The notes below the pieces were generated by a model that was not told the DNA's origin, searched no databases, and saw only the letters and a program-made list of their open reading frames with translations. A DNA stretch of 6,318 nucleotides from Bacteroidota bacterium (GTDB lineage: Bacteria; Bacteroidota; Bacteroidia; Chitinophagales; Chitinophagaceae). Each line of letters begins with the position of its first letter. Position 1 is the stretch's first letter. Positions 1-6,111 of the stretch are shown one piece after another. Both the position numbers and the translations under genes were made by a program. The stretch is from the NCBI GenBank assembly GCA_021780705.1, contig JAJXYG010000086.1, forward strand, positions 1-6,318, read 5' to 3'.

Positions 1-486
1 TCCGATCTCGTACCTATATATGATTCCCTGGGTAACGTAACCGGGTACAAGCAGACCATGCCTGAAGTAAATCTGGATTCATTTTATAAATTTCAGATCA
101 AGGAAGAAGTGATCTTTGACAAGCAGACCTCACGGCTCTATTGGAGGATCCTGGGGATAGCCCCGATGAAGAATGTCATTACTTCCCAGGGGGTTAACCT
201 TGGAGAAACCCCGCTGTTCTGGGTCTATTATCCCGACCTGCGCCCGATCTTCGCCAAGTATGAAGTATACAATGGCAAAAACTACGGTGCCCGTATGAGC
301 TGGGAAGAGCTTTTTGAGAGCCGGATGTTTTACGGAAGGATCATCAAAAGCACGATCGACAACCCCTTCGATCAGTATATATCGCAGATGCAGGGCTTCA
401 AAAATAACCCCATTCTGCAGCTGATGGAAGGCCAGAAGATCCAAAACAAGATATTTAACTACGAACAGAACCTGTGGAGCTATTAA
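1..486 (+). CDS. gldN: GldN, type IX secretion/gliding motility protein (C-terminal part, 5' truncated)
   Basis: This is the C-terminal 161 residues of GldN (PorN in Porphyromonas), a periplasmic component that forms a ring with the lipoprotein GldK in the type IX secretion system and is needed for gliding in motile relatives. The reading frame is open from base 1, so the gene begins outside the window; the ATG at 58 is internal and not the start. Recognisable family features are the stretch VNLDSFYKFQIKEEVIFDKQ, then YWRILGIAPM, the LFWVYYPDLR segment, and MSWEELFESRMFYGRI near the end, all typical of the GldN C-terminal domain. GldN proteins are usually about 300 residues or somewhat longer, so roughly half is missing. 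In this phylum gldN normally closes a gldK-gldL-gldM-gldN operon; the terminator starting 25 bases after the stop codon fits a final gene. Identification rests on recalled family sequence, not a search. Confidence 0.93.
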   Translation, partial: SDLVPIYDSLGNVTGYKQTMPEVNLDSFYKFQIKEEVIFDKQTSRLYWRILGIAPMKNVITSQGVNLGETPLFWVYYPDLRPIFAKYEVYNGKNYGARMSWEELFESRMFYGRIIKSTIDNPFDQYISQMQGFKNNPILQLMEGQKIQNKIFNYEQNLWSY

Positions 487-510
487 GCTGCCGGAGCAAC
501 TATTTGAAAG

Positions 511-537
511 GGAAGCTATTATGCTTCCTTTTTTTTT
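511..537 (+). terminator. Intrinsic terminator after gldN
   Basis: A perfect 6-bp stem (GGAAGC at 511-516, GCTTCC at 523-528) encloses a 6-base loop and is followed at once by nine T residues (529-537). It starts 25 bases downstream of the gldN stop codon and faces the right way to end the gldN transcript. The stem can extend slightly through A-T pairs at its base. Confidence 0.88.
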
Positions 538-640
538 CTATATTAATTAGTGCCCTTTCTGTGGATAATTAGCCTATGAACGTAATAGACTTTTTGGGAA
601 TTCGCGCTTACATTTATAGTGGTTTTTCATAGGATATTGG

Positions 641-681
641 ATTTAAAAAATTGGCCGGATTTCTATCCGGCCTTTTATTTT
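641..681. terminator. Bidirectional intrinsic terminator between convergent gldN and uvrC
   Basis: A perfect 8-bp stem (GGCCGGAT at 653-660, ATCCGGCC at 665-672) with a 4-base loop lies 7 bases beyond the uvrC stop codon. Read on the minus strand it is followed by AATTTTTTAAAT, a good U-tract, so it ends uvrC. Read on the plus strand it is followed by TTTTATTTTA, so it can also stop read-through from gldN. Confidence 0.88.
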
Positions 682-2497
682 ATGGGCCCGGCTCCGGCGC
701 CGCACCCTTGAAATAAGACACAATGAGCAAAGCCTTTGCCGGACCCACCACTGCTTCCAGGGCTTCCGGGGAAGCTTCCCTGACCTTTCGGGTGCTTTTG
801 AAGGCGCTTAATAGCTTTTGGGCAGTCGCCTTCCCGATTCCCTCAATTTGCTCCAGTTCATTGATAAAAGTGCCCCTGCTGCGCTGGTTGCGATGAAAGG
901 TAATGCCAAAGCGGTGCACCTCATCGCGGATCCGCCGGATCAGCTTCAGGGAGGTACTGTCCCAGGGAAGTTTAATAGACTGCGAGTCTCCGGGGAAAAA
1001 CAACTCCTCCTCATTTTTGGCAAGCCCCACGATGATACTTTGGTCCAGGACCCCTAATTCTTCCAGGGCGGAAACCGCGGCATTCAGCTGGCCCTTTCCC
1101 CCGTCGATGATAATCAGCTGGGGGAAACCTCCCTGTTCCTCCTTTAGCCGCCTATACCTCCTGCCCACAATCTCCTTCATACTGGCAAAATCATTGATCC
1201 CTTCTACGGTACGTATATTGAATTTCCGGTACCCGCCTTTGTCGGGAAGTCCGTTGCGAAAGCACACCATGGCAGCTACCGGAAAACTGCCCTGGAAATT
1301 AGAATTGTCAAAGCATTCGATGTGGACGGGAAGTTTGGGCAGGTGGAGGTCCCTCTGTAATTCGACGAGGGCCTTCTTCTTTTCATTTTCGCTCTTGCCC
1401 TCCAGTTGGAGCATTTTTTTGCGCTGGAGTTCTTCGATGAAATAATCCACGTTTTTTTGCGACAGCCCGAGCAGCTTCTTTCGGTCTCCCCCCTTTGGTA
1501 CGGTAAGGGTAACTCCTTCTTCGGGATAGTCCACCTCAAAGGGCACGATGATTTCAGGAGAATCACTCACAAAGGTCTCCCGCAAGCGGCCCATGGCAAA
1601 TTCCAGGACCTCCTGTTCGGTCTCTTCAAGCTTCGGTTCCAGCTGGATGGTTTTGGTGAGTATTACCGTGCCTTCACTTACTTTCAGGTAATTGACATAG
1701 GCAATGTCACCTTCCTTCAGGATCGAAAAGACGTCTACGCTGCCGACCTGGCTGTTGACAACCCTGGAGCGGGCTTCGTAGGATTCCAGGTGGAGCAGCT
1801 TCTTGCGGATGATTTCCGCTTTTTCAAATTCCATATCGGCCGCATACTGCGCCATTTCCTTTTTAAAGTGCTGGCGGACCGGGTTGAGGTTTCCCTTCAT
1901 CAGGTGCCTGAGACGCGCCAGCCCTTCGGAATAATCTTCGGCAGTCTGCAATCCCTCACAGGGTCCCTTACAATTGCCCAGGTGGTATTCCAGGCAGACC
2001 TTGAACTTTTTTTTACGTATATTCTGGTCCGTGAGTTTCAGGGTGCAGGTCCTCAGCTGGATATTCTGTTTGATAAATTGCAGCAGTTCCCGTACCCTTC
2101 CCACCGAAGTGAAGGGACCCAGGTACTGGGAGCCGTCATTGATTTTCGTACGGGTCAGAAACACCCGGGGAAATGGCTCATTTTTAATTACCAGGTAGGG
2201 ATAGGTCTTGTCATCTTTCAGGTTGATATTGAACCGGGGCTGAAATTCCTTGATCAGGGAATTTTCCAGCAGGAAGGCATCCTGTTCATTATCTACAATG
2301 GTAAACTCGATCCGGTCGATCCGTTTGACCAGTTCATGGGTCTTATACCCGGTGAAGGTCCGGGTGAAGTAGGAACTGACTCTTTTTTTGATATTCTTGG
2401 CTTTGCCGACATAGAGCAGCTCCTGCCGGGCATCATAATATTTGTAGATTCCCGGCTGGGTAGGCAGATTCTTTAATACATCCTGGAATTGCGCCAT
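680..2497 (-). CDS. uvrC: UvrABC system protein C (excinuclease ABC subunit C)
   Basis: UvrC is the dual nuclease of bacterial nucleotide excision repair: recruited by UvrB at a lesion, it cuts the damaged strand on both sides in the cytoplasm. The 605-residue product is full length (E. coli about 610). Domains in order: an N-terminal GIY-YIG nuclease for the 3' incision (GIY at 16-18, YVG at 29-31, Arg about 39, metal-binding Glu about 78); four cysteines at about 151, 168, 176 and 180, matching the conserved Cys cluster proposed to hold an Fe-S centre; a UVR helix pair at about 208-243 that contacts UvrB; the RNase H-like domain for the 5' incision, with ECFDNSN (Asp about 396), NDFAS (Asp about 435), IIIDGGKGQL (Asp about 464) and DEVHRF (His about 527); and a C-terminal helix-hairpin-helix with IEGIGKATAQKLL plus a more degenerate second hairpin. 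The ATG at 2497 puts the GIY motif at its usual distance from the N-terminus. No Shine-Dalgarno is visible, as is common in this phylum. It follows the lipoprotein gene by 37 bases. Confidence 0.98.
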   Translation of the reverse strand: MAQFQDVLKNLPTQPGIYKYYDARQELLYVGKAKNIKKRVSSYFTRTFTGYKTHELVKRIDRIEFTIVDNEQDAFLLENSLIKEFQPRFNINLKDDKTYPYLVIKNEPFPRVFLTRTKINDGSQYLGPFTSVGRVRELLQFIKQNIQLRTCTLKLTDQNIRKKKFKVCLEYHLGNCKGPCEGLQTAEDYSEGLARLRHLMKGNLNPVRQHFKKEMAQYAADMEFEKAEIIRKKLLHLESYEARSRVVNSQVGSVDVFSILKEGDIAYVNYLKVSEGTVILTKTIQLEPKLEETEQEVLEFAMGRLRETFVSDSPEIIVPFEVDYPEEGVTLTVPKGGDRKKLLGLSQKNVDYFIEELQRKKMLQLEGKSENEKKKALVELQRDLHLPKLPVHIECFDNSNFQGSFPVAAMVCFRNGLPDKGGYRKFNIRTVEGINDFASMKEIVGRRYRRLKEEQGGFPQLIIIDGGKGQLNAAVSALEELGVLDQSIIVGLAKNEEELFFPGDSQSIKLPWDSTSLKLIRRIRDEVHRFGITFHRNQRSRGTFINELEQIEGIGKATAQKLLSAFKSTRKVREASPEALEAVVGPAKALLIVSYFKGAAPEPGP

Positions 2498-2511
2498 TTT
2501 TTAACTAATAA

Positions 2512-2545
2512 CAAATTTTAAGGCAGGGTGGATCTTACTGCCCAA
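2512..2545 (-). promoter_or_regulatory. Candidate Bacteroidota-type promoter upstream of uvrC
   Basis: On the minus strand TTG (2543-2545) is followed after 22 bases by TAAAATTTG (2512-2520), close to the phylum's -33 TTG / -7 TAnnTTTG pattern but with one extra base inside the -7 element. Initiation would fall shortly before the uvrC ATG at 2497. The -33 part lies inside the last codons of the lipoprotein gene. A weak match; uvrC may depend mainly on read-through. Confidence 0.28.
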
Positions 2546-3140
2546 AATCCCATTTCACAATCTGCTCCTTGACCTCCGGGGCCAGTTTCTGCCGCTCGGT
2601 GATGGTGCGGATGCGAAAGGATTTTCCTGCCTCCCAGGTGAGCTGGGTAGTGACGGTAGCCCCCTGGTTCTCGGATTCCTTCACCATATAGATGCGCTGC
2701 ACCTGGCTCTTGTCCGGGTCTATGTACACGTCCCAGTGGTTTAAGGTCAGCGTATCCGGGAGCCGCACCTTCGGATCATAGGTCAGGGTCACGGCATTAA
2801 TGGTCTGGTCCAGAAAGGAACTCACGGTAAAGAGCGAATCCATTCGCGCGGAATCTATAAGAGGGGTCAGGAACGGTGCCGCCAAAGTATGAAGGGTGCT
2901 TTTGGAAATCCATGTGGAATCCCGCTTGTCTTCATAAAGGGTAATCAGCAGCGGGGTGACCGGGATGCGGTCCACCTGGGTAAGGGCTCCCTCCAAATAA
3001 CTGGTTACCGGGAAAAAGAAGTGAACGGATTTACTGCTGTCCACGGCGGGCACAGCAGCCACCGTGGAGGCAGACTTCTGGTGGCAGGCGACCCCCAGCA
3101 AGGCCGGGAACATAAGCCAATAGATCAACTTTTTGCGCAT
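2535..3140 (-). CDS. Putative lipoprotein of unknown function
   Basis: I do not recognise the family. The 201-residue product begins with a short basic N-region (MRKK) and a hydrophobic stretch ending in LLGVAC at residue 19, which resembles a lipoprotein signal with an imperfect lipobox; the mature protein would start at that cysteine and be a lipid-anchored envelope protein of about 180 residues. The mature part has no TM segment, no further cysteine and no repeats; alternating hydrophobic/polar runs such as VHFFFPVTSYL, VTLTYDPKVRL and HWDVYIDPDKSQVQRIYMV suggest a mostly beta fold, ending in KWDFGQ. I start it at the ATG at 3140; a TTG two codons upstream (3146) extends the frame but is less likely. 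It is followed 37 bases later by uvrC on the same strand and probably shares its transcript, although no functional link to DNA repair is apparent. Confidence 0.82.
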   Translation of the reverse strand: MRKKLIYWLMFPALLGVACHQKSASTVAAVPAVDSSKSVHFFFPVTSYLEGALTQVDRIPVTPLLITLYEDKRDSTWISKSTLHTLAAPFLTPLIDSARMDSLFTVSSFLDQTINAVTLTYDPKVRLPDTLTLNHWDVYIDPDKSQVQRIYMVKESENQGATVTTQLTWEAGKSFRIRTITERQKLAPEVKEQIVKWDFGQ

Positions 3141-3187
3141 ACCCAAAAATAATGATTAATCTGGTCAGCCCCATTGTAAAAGCTGGA

Positions 3188-3204
3188 GGTTGCAGGCGGC
3201 AACC
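3188..3204 (-). terminator. Hairpin downstream of the TM/barrel gene, possible weak terminator
   Basis: A perfect 6-bp stem (GGTTGC at 3188-3193, GCAACC at 3199-3204) with a 5-base loop lies in the 117-base gap after the barrel gene's stop codon. On the minus strand a short T run (CTTTTA) begins only about five bases after the stem, so termination would be weak. It could instead be an inverted-repeat binding site upstream of the lipoprotein gene. Confidence 0.35.
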
Positions 3205-3257
3205 CGATCCCGGCTGTCCCAACCCGGAATGCAAATATTAGAGAAAAGGATTTACCC

Positions 3258-4757
3258 TCATCTGGATATCCCGATCCGGATTCCATAATCTACCAGGTGT
3301 TCCCCGATGCTGTAATCCCGCTTATAGGTAGAGAACCACTGATAACGGATATTCGGGCCGATTTGCCACCTTACCCTGCTGGACCAGAAGGAGACATAAA
3401 ACCCAAAATTGCTGGCCGCATTCAATTTGCGGATCAGGGTCGGGTCGTTCACATAATTGTTACCGTCTGAAGAAAGTATATAGGCATTGCTTTTCAGCAC
3501 AAAGGAGGGCGCAATATCTGCGGCCAGGTTGAACTGTACCTGGCTATTGCCAGCCACTTCATAGGCTACCCCCACGGGAAGGGAAAGTTGCAGGCTGTAA
3601 TTCCTGAGCGAAACGGCAGTCTGTCCGGTTCCATCCCCATAGTGGCTGATATAGCTCCTTGGGTAGATGGCCTTGCTGGAAGGATCCCTGAGAAACAGGG
3701 TAGCAAAAGTCGGGTGTACCTCATTGGAGATGATATTGTACCCGGAATAGGACAACTGAAACCCGGAAGTGAACGACAGTTTGCGTAACATCCGGTAATT
3801 CATCTGGGCTCCTGCCTGAAATCCAATGGCCTGGTAATGGAGCAATTTATAACTGCCCGGCATGATGGTCACGCTCGTGGTATAATTCACCGCAGAAGAG
3901 GCGGTAATCGGAGCGCCGTGAAAGGCCACGGAATTAAGCTGCGGAGTTACATAATACAGCCAGCTGGATTTTTGATCTTCGTATTTCCGGGCCATCTGCC
4001 TCCTTCTTTTTGCATTGACAGCCTTGCGAAAGGCAATATCGAACTCCACCGGCTTCTTATACGTGTTGACCGGGGCATTCAGCAGTTCATTATTAAGGGT
4101 TGCCTCACTGATACTGCTTTGAATCCCGGTCCGGTCAGCAGGGGTCACCACTGAGGAAAGCTCGTTTGATGCAGTGTTTGCGTTCAGGTGACCGGTTTCG
4201 GACAGGGTACGCGCAGGAGAAAATCTTTCGGGTGCGGGACTGAGCGGATCGGCACTCATTGCCCGGGTAGCCCACTCAGATAGTGAGGGGCTCCATTCCT
4301 GAACGGCCAGACCTGCCGGTTGGGCAAGATAATAAGCACTGAAAAGACTCACCTTTTCTGATACCTGAATTGCATCTTTAACTGCGGGTAGCCCAAGGTG
4401 GTAATGATTGCTTCCTTCATTACCCAGAACTAAGAAATGAGAACCGGAAGTTCTTGTGGTGCTGCCTGCTATATCGGAAGACTGGACAGCAGGGGAATTT
4501 CCTCCACCTGGCACTTCAGAAACGCCAGCCAATTTGGGATTGATAACCGCGTGCGGCTTTTGGTTTGAATTCATATAGCCTACAAACAGCAGGCTGAATA
4601 ACAGCAGCAGGGAAGTGGTGTAGGAAGGCCATCTCCTTCCTGGGTGCAGATCGTTATAGATACCGTGCCAAACCCTCTTTGACGGGATCATCCTGAATTC
4701 ATCGGACTGTTCCCTTAAAGACTTCTCAAAATCATGTATCGTAAATCTCCGTTCCAT
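3258..4757 (-). CDS. Membrane protein with anti-sigma-like N-terminus, one TM segment and C-terminal outer-membrane beta-barrel-like domain
   Basis: The 499-residue product has three parts. Residues 1-45 are charged and cytoplasm-like, with FEKSLREQSDEF and a PSKRVWHGIYNDLHPG motif; the P-S-x-x-V-W-x-x-I pattern recurs at the N-termini of membrane proteins encoded beside ECF sigma factors in Bacteroidota. Residues about 46-62 form one TM helix (SLLLLFSLLFVGYM) preceded by an arginine pair. Residues about 63-263 are a low-complexity, Ser/Ala/Asn/Thr-rich linker ending in a basic stretch (KRRRQMARKY). Residues about 264-499 look like a small outer-membrane-type barrel, starting LYYVTPQLNSV, with alternating strands such as KLSFTSGFQLSYSGYNI, SLQLSLPVGVAYEV and RWQIGPNIRYQWFSTY, and ending YGIRIGISR. 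The gene lies 50 bases after the ECF sigma gene. I infer a sigma-linked envelope sensor or anti-sigma-like protein; neither function nor topology is shown. It could alternatively be annotated simply as an outer-membrane beta-barrel protein. The start is the ATG at 4757, and no other start improves the layout. Confidence 0.85.
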   Translation of the reverse strand: MERRFTIHDFEKSLREQSDEFRMIPSKRVWHGIYNDLHPGRRWPSYTTSLLLLFSLLFVGYMNSNQKPHAVINPKLAGVSEVPGGGNSPAVQSSDIAGSTTRTSGSHFLVLGNEGSNHYHLGLPAVKDAIQVSEKVSLFSAYYLAQPAGLAVQEWSPSLSEWATRAMSADPLSPAPERFSPARTLSETGHLNANTASNELSSVVTPADRTGIQSSISEATLNNELLNAPVNTYKKPVEFDIAFRKAVNAKRRRQMARKYEDQKSSWLYYVTPQLNSVAFHGAPITASSAVNYTTSVTIMPGSYKLLHYQAIGFQAGAQMNYRMLRKLSFTSGFQLSYSGYNIISNEVHPTFATLFLRDPSSKAIYPRSYISHYGDGTGQTAVSLRNYSLQLSLPVGVAYEVAGNSQVQFNLAADIAPSFVLKSNAYILSSDGNNYVNDPTLIRKLNAASNFGFYVSFWSSRVRWQIGPNIRYQWFSTYKRDYSIGEHLVDYGIRIGISR

Positions 4758-4807
4758 TGTTCACATATAACAGTTATCGGTAAAAAATCACTACATCCTT
4801 TCAAGTT

Positions 4808-5386
4808 TCATGAACGCCCCCCGGATACCATTCCCATCTTTTCCTTTGGTTCCTGAATGATCTTCTTCTTTATCAGAATTTCTTCCAGCATGGCCTTGGC
4901 CCGGGTGTACTGGGACCGGCTGGTGCTTTCCCCAATATCGAGGATGGAAGCAATTTCCTTATGAGAGTATCCTTCAATGGCATAAAGATTTAAAACGGTT
5001 TTGTAGCCTAAAGGTAACAGCCTGATACTTTCCACTACCTGCTTGGCCTGCAATAGCGAGGGGATATTATTCTCATTCAGATATACACTGTGCGCATGAA
5101 TAATGTCCACACTTTCGGTAAATTTCTTGTTCTTCTTCAACGTGTTGATGCACGTATGCACAATAATCTTTCTCACCCACCCTTCCAGGACACCCTGGCC
5201 CCGGAATTGATTGATCTGTGAAAAGATCTTGATGAACCCCTCCTGCAACATGTCCTCCGCATCTTCCCGGTTCCGGGCAAAGCGGTAGCACACTCCTAAC
5301 ATTCTGGGGCTAAAACGGTTATAAAAAGCTTCCTGAGCAGCGGCCTCTCCATCAAGGCAACCCTGGATCATCAGCTCTTCAGTCAT
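4808..5386 (-). CDS. ECF-type RNA polymerase sigma factor (sigma-70 family)
   Basis: This 192-residue protein is an extracytoplasmic-function sigma factor that directs RNA polymerase to a dedicated set of promoters. Region 2 spans residues about 20-88 and contains LGVCYRFARNREDAEDMLQEGFIKIF, with the conserved DAED-x-x-QE core-binding element (written here as two pieces: residues 42-49), then GWVRKIIVHTCINTLKK. Region 4 spans about 115-171, with LPLGYKTVLNLYAIEGYSHK followed by the helix-turn-helix EIASILDIGESTSRSQYTRA that reads the -35 region. There is no extra C-terminal domain, only a short charged tail. I start it at the ATG at 5386, giving MTEELMIQGC; an in-frame TTG at 5422 would add 12 residues, but that TTG lies inside the candidate -7 element. 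The barrel-type membrane protein 50 bases downstream is the natural candidate regulator. Its target promoters cannot be read from this window. Confidence 0.95.
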   Translation of the reverse strand: MTEELMIQGCLDGEAAAQEAFYNRFSPRMLGVCYRFARNREDAEDMLQEGFIKIFSQINQFRGQGVLEGWVRKIIVHTCINTLKKNKKFTESVDIIHAHSVYLNENNIPSLLQAKQVVESIRLLPLGYKTVLNLYAIEGYSHKEIASILDIGESTSRSQYTRAKAMLEEILIKKKIIQEPKEKMGMVSGGRS

Positions 5387-5419
5387 AATAATTAGTTGAT
5401 TAACCCCACTAAGATAGGA

Positions 5420-5453
5420 CAAAAAATAATGTTAAAAGCTGCATGGGCCCCAA
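5420..5453 (-). promoter_or_regulatory. Candidate Bacteroidota-type promoter for the ECF sigma gene
   Basis: On the minus strand TTG (5451-5453) is followed after 22 bases by TATTTTTTG (5420-5428), resembling the -33 TTG / -7 TAnnTTTG consensus with one extra base in the -7 element. Transcription would start near 5413, leaving a leader of roughly 27 bases before the ATG at 5386. It has the same spacing as the uvrC candidate. It supports the ATG start, since the alternative TTG at 5422 would overlap the promoter. Confidence 0.38.
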
Positions 5454-5493
5454 AAATTCAAATTAAATATGGCGACCCTACAGTCCCTTATTT

Positions 5494-5532
5494 CCCGGAC
5501 AACAAGCTCCTGTCCGCCCCTGAAAGAGGGGG
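5494..5532. other. GC-rich tandem hairpins in the intergenic region between the heme protein and sigma genes
   Basis: Two adjacent inverted repeats sit in an otherwise AT-rich gap of 150 bases: CGGACA (5496-5501) with TGTCCG (5511-5516), 6-bp stem and 9-base loop; and immediately next to it CCCCT (5517-5521) with AGGGG (5527-5531), 5-bp stem and 5-base loop, followed by GTTTGGGGG. Neither is followed by a T-run on either strand, so neither is a standard terminator. They could cap the 3' end of the heme-gene transcript or be a dispersed intergenic repeat. Confidence 0.5.
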
Positions 5533-5572
5533 TTTGGGGGATACAAAATGTATATAACCAGTTGAAAACGAA

Positions 5573-6082
5573 TCAATCGCGCTCCTCCTGGTGCTTGACT
5601 ACCAGGCTGTCAGCAGGATAACTCTGTTCAATTTGCTTGCGACAGGTGGCCACCCAATTTTCGATGGCTACATTCATGCTGTCACTCAAGATGGCGTTAC
5701 GGTGGATCAGCGTATAAGACCAAAGCGGCATATCGCCCCCTTTGACCTCATGACTGATATTTTCCAGGATCTTGTATTGCCTTCCGATCGGATAGGTGGC
5801 AAATATGGAAAAGTTCAGGTGCCTCTTGCCGTCCTCGATATGGTTACTCATAAACCAGGCTACCGGTTGGATGTGCCAGTACCAGGGATAGGCGGAATTA
5901 TCACTGTGGCAGTCATAACAGGCTACTTTTAGTGCATCATGTACCTGCGGAGAGATCAGGTATTTGGAGGAAATACCGTATGCGGCCACTTGCCTGGACA
6001 CATTTTTTTCCGGCCTGAAAAACTGGATCACGATCAGGGCAATCAATAGAATTACCAAAATTCTCCTGAGTGTTTTCTTCAT
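5573..6082 (-). CDS. Membrane-anchored heme-binding protein (Haem_bd domain, c-type heme motif)
   Basis: The 169-residue product starts with a basic N-terminus and one hydrophobic helix at about 7-22 (ILVILLIALIVIQFF), an uncleaved anchor or signal that would place the rest in the periplasm. A single CxxCH motif (CYDCH, residues 55-59) is the covalent c-type heme site. The surroundings match the Haem_bd family (PF14376, from memory): CHSDNSAYPWYWHIQPVAWF, then HIEDGKRHLNFS, and GGDMPLWSYTLIH, in which Met about 118 is a good candidate for the distal heme ligand. One extra cysteine at about 147 is not part of a CxxC pair. Proteins of this family are thought to carry electrons or bind heme in the periplasm; the partner is unknown. 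The ATG at 6082 lies 29 bases after the gpmI stop, so the two genes are probably co-transcribed, without an obvious metabolic reason. The family call is good, the role unproven. Confidence 0.92.
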   Translation of the reverse strand: MKKTLRRILVILLIALIVIQFFRPEKNVSRQVAAYGISSKYLISPQVHDALKVACYDCHSDNSAYPWYWHIQPVAWFMSNHIEDGKRHLNFSIFATYPIGRQYKILENISHEVKGGDMPLWSYTLIHRNAILSDSMNVAIENWVATCRKQIEQSYPADSLVVKHQEERD

Positions 6083-6111
6083 GGATGGTATGTTTTAGTT
6101 GAGTCTATACC

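Noticed and set aside
1306..1326. UvrC has ECFDNSN instead of the E. coli-like ECFDISH at the RNase H-like active site
   Set aside because: The catalytic Asp is kept, and Asn variants after it are, to my recollection, normal in Bacteroidota UvrC proteins.
1406..2476. Long open frame of 356 codons on the plus strand opposite uvrC
   Set aside because: It lies wholly inside a confidently identified uvrC, has no recognisable domain, and its protein composition (Phe/Gln/Asp-rich) is what the antisense of such a gene gives.
3144..3151. TATTTTTG, an exact match to the TAnnTTTG -7 element, just before the lipoprotein gene
   Set aside because: It ends only three bases before the ATG, so transcription would start inside the gene, and no TTG lies at the expected upstream distance.
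3031..3234. Minus-strand frame of 67 codons overlapping the lipoprotein start
   Set aside because: It overlaps the start of the lipoprotein gene in another frame, has no recognisable motif, and its downstream half is a shadow of that gene.
5541..5553. ATACAAAATGTAT, a 5-bp inverted repeat with 3-base spacer
   Set aside because: Too short and AT-rich to separate from chance; it lies just after the heme-gene stop and far from the sigma promoter.
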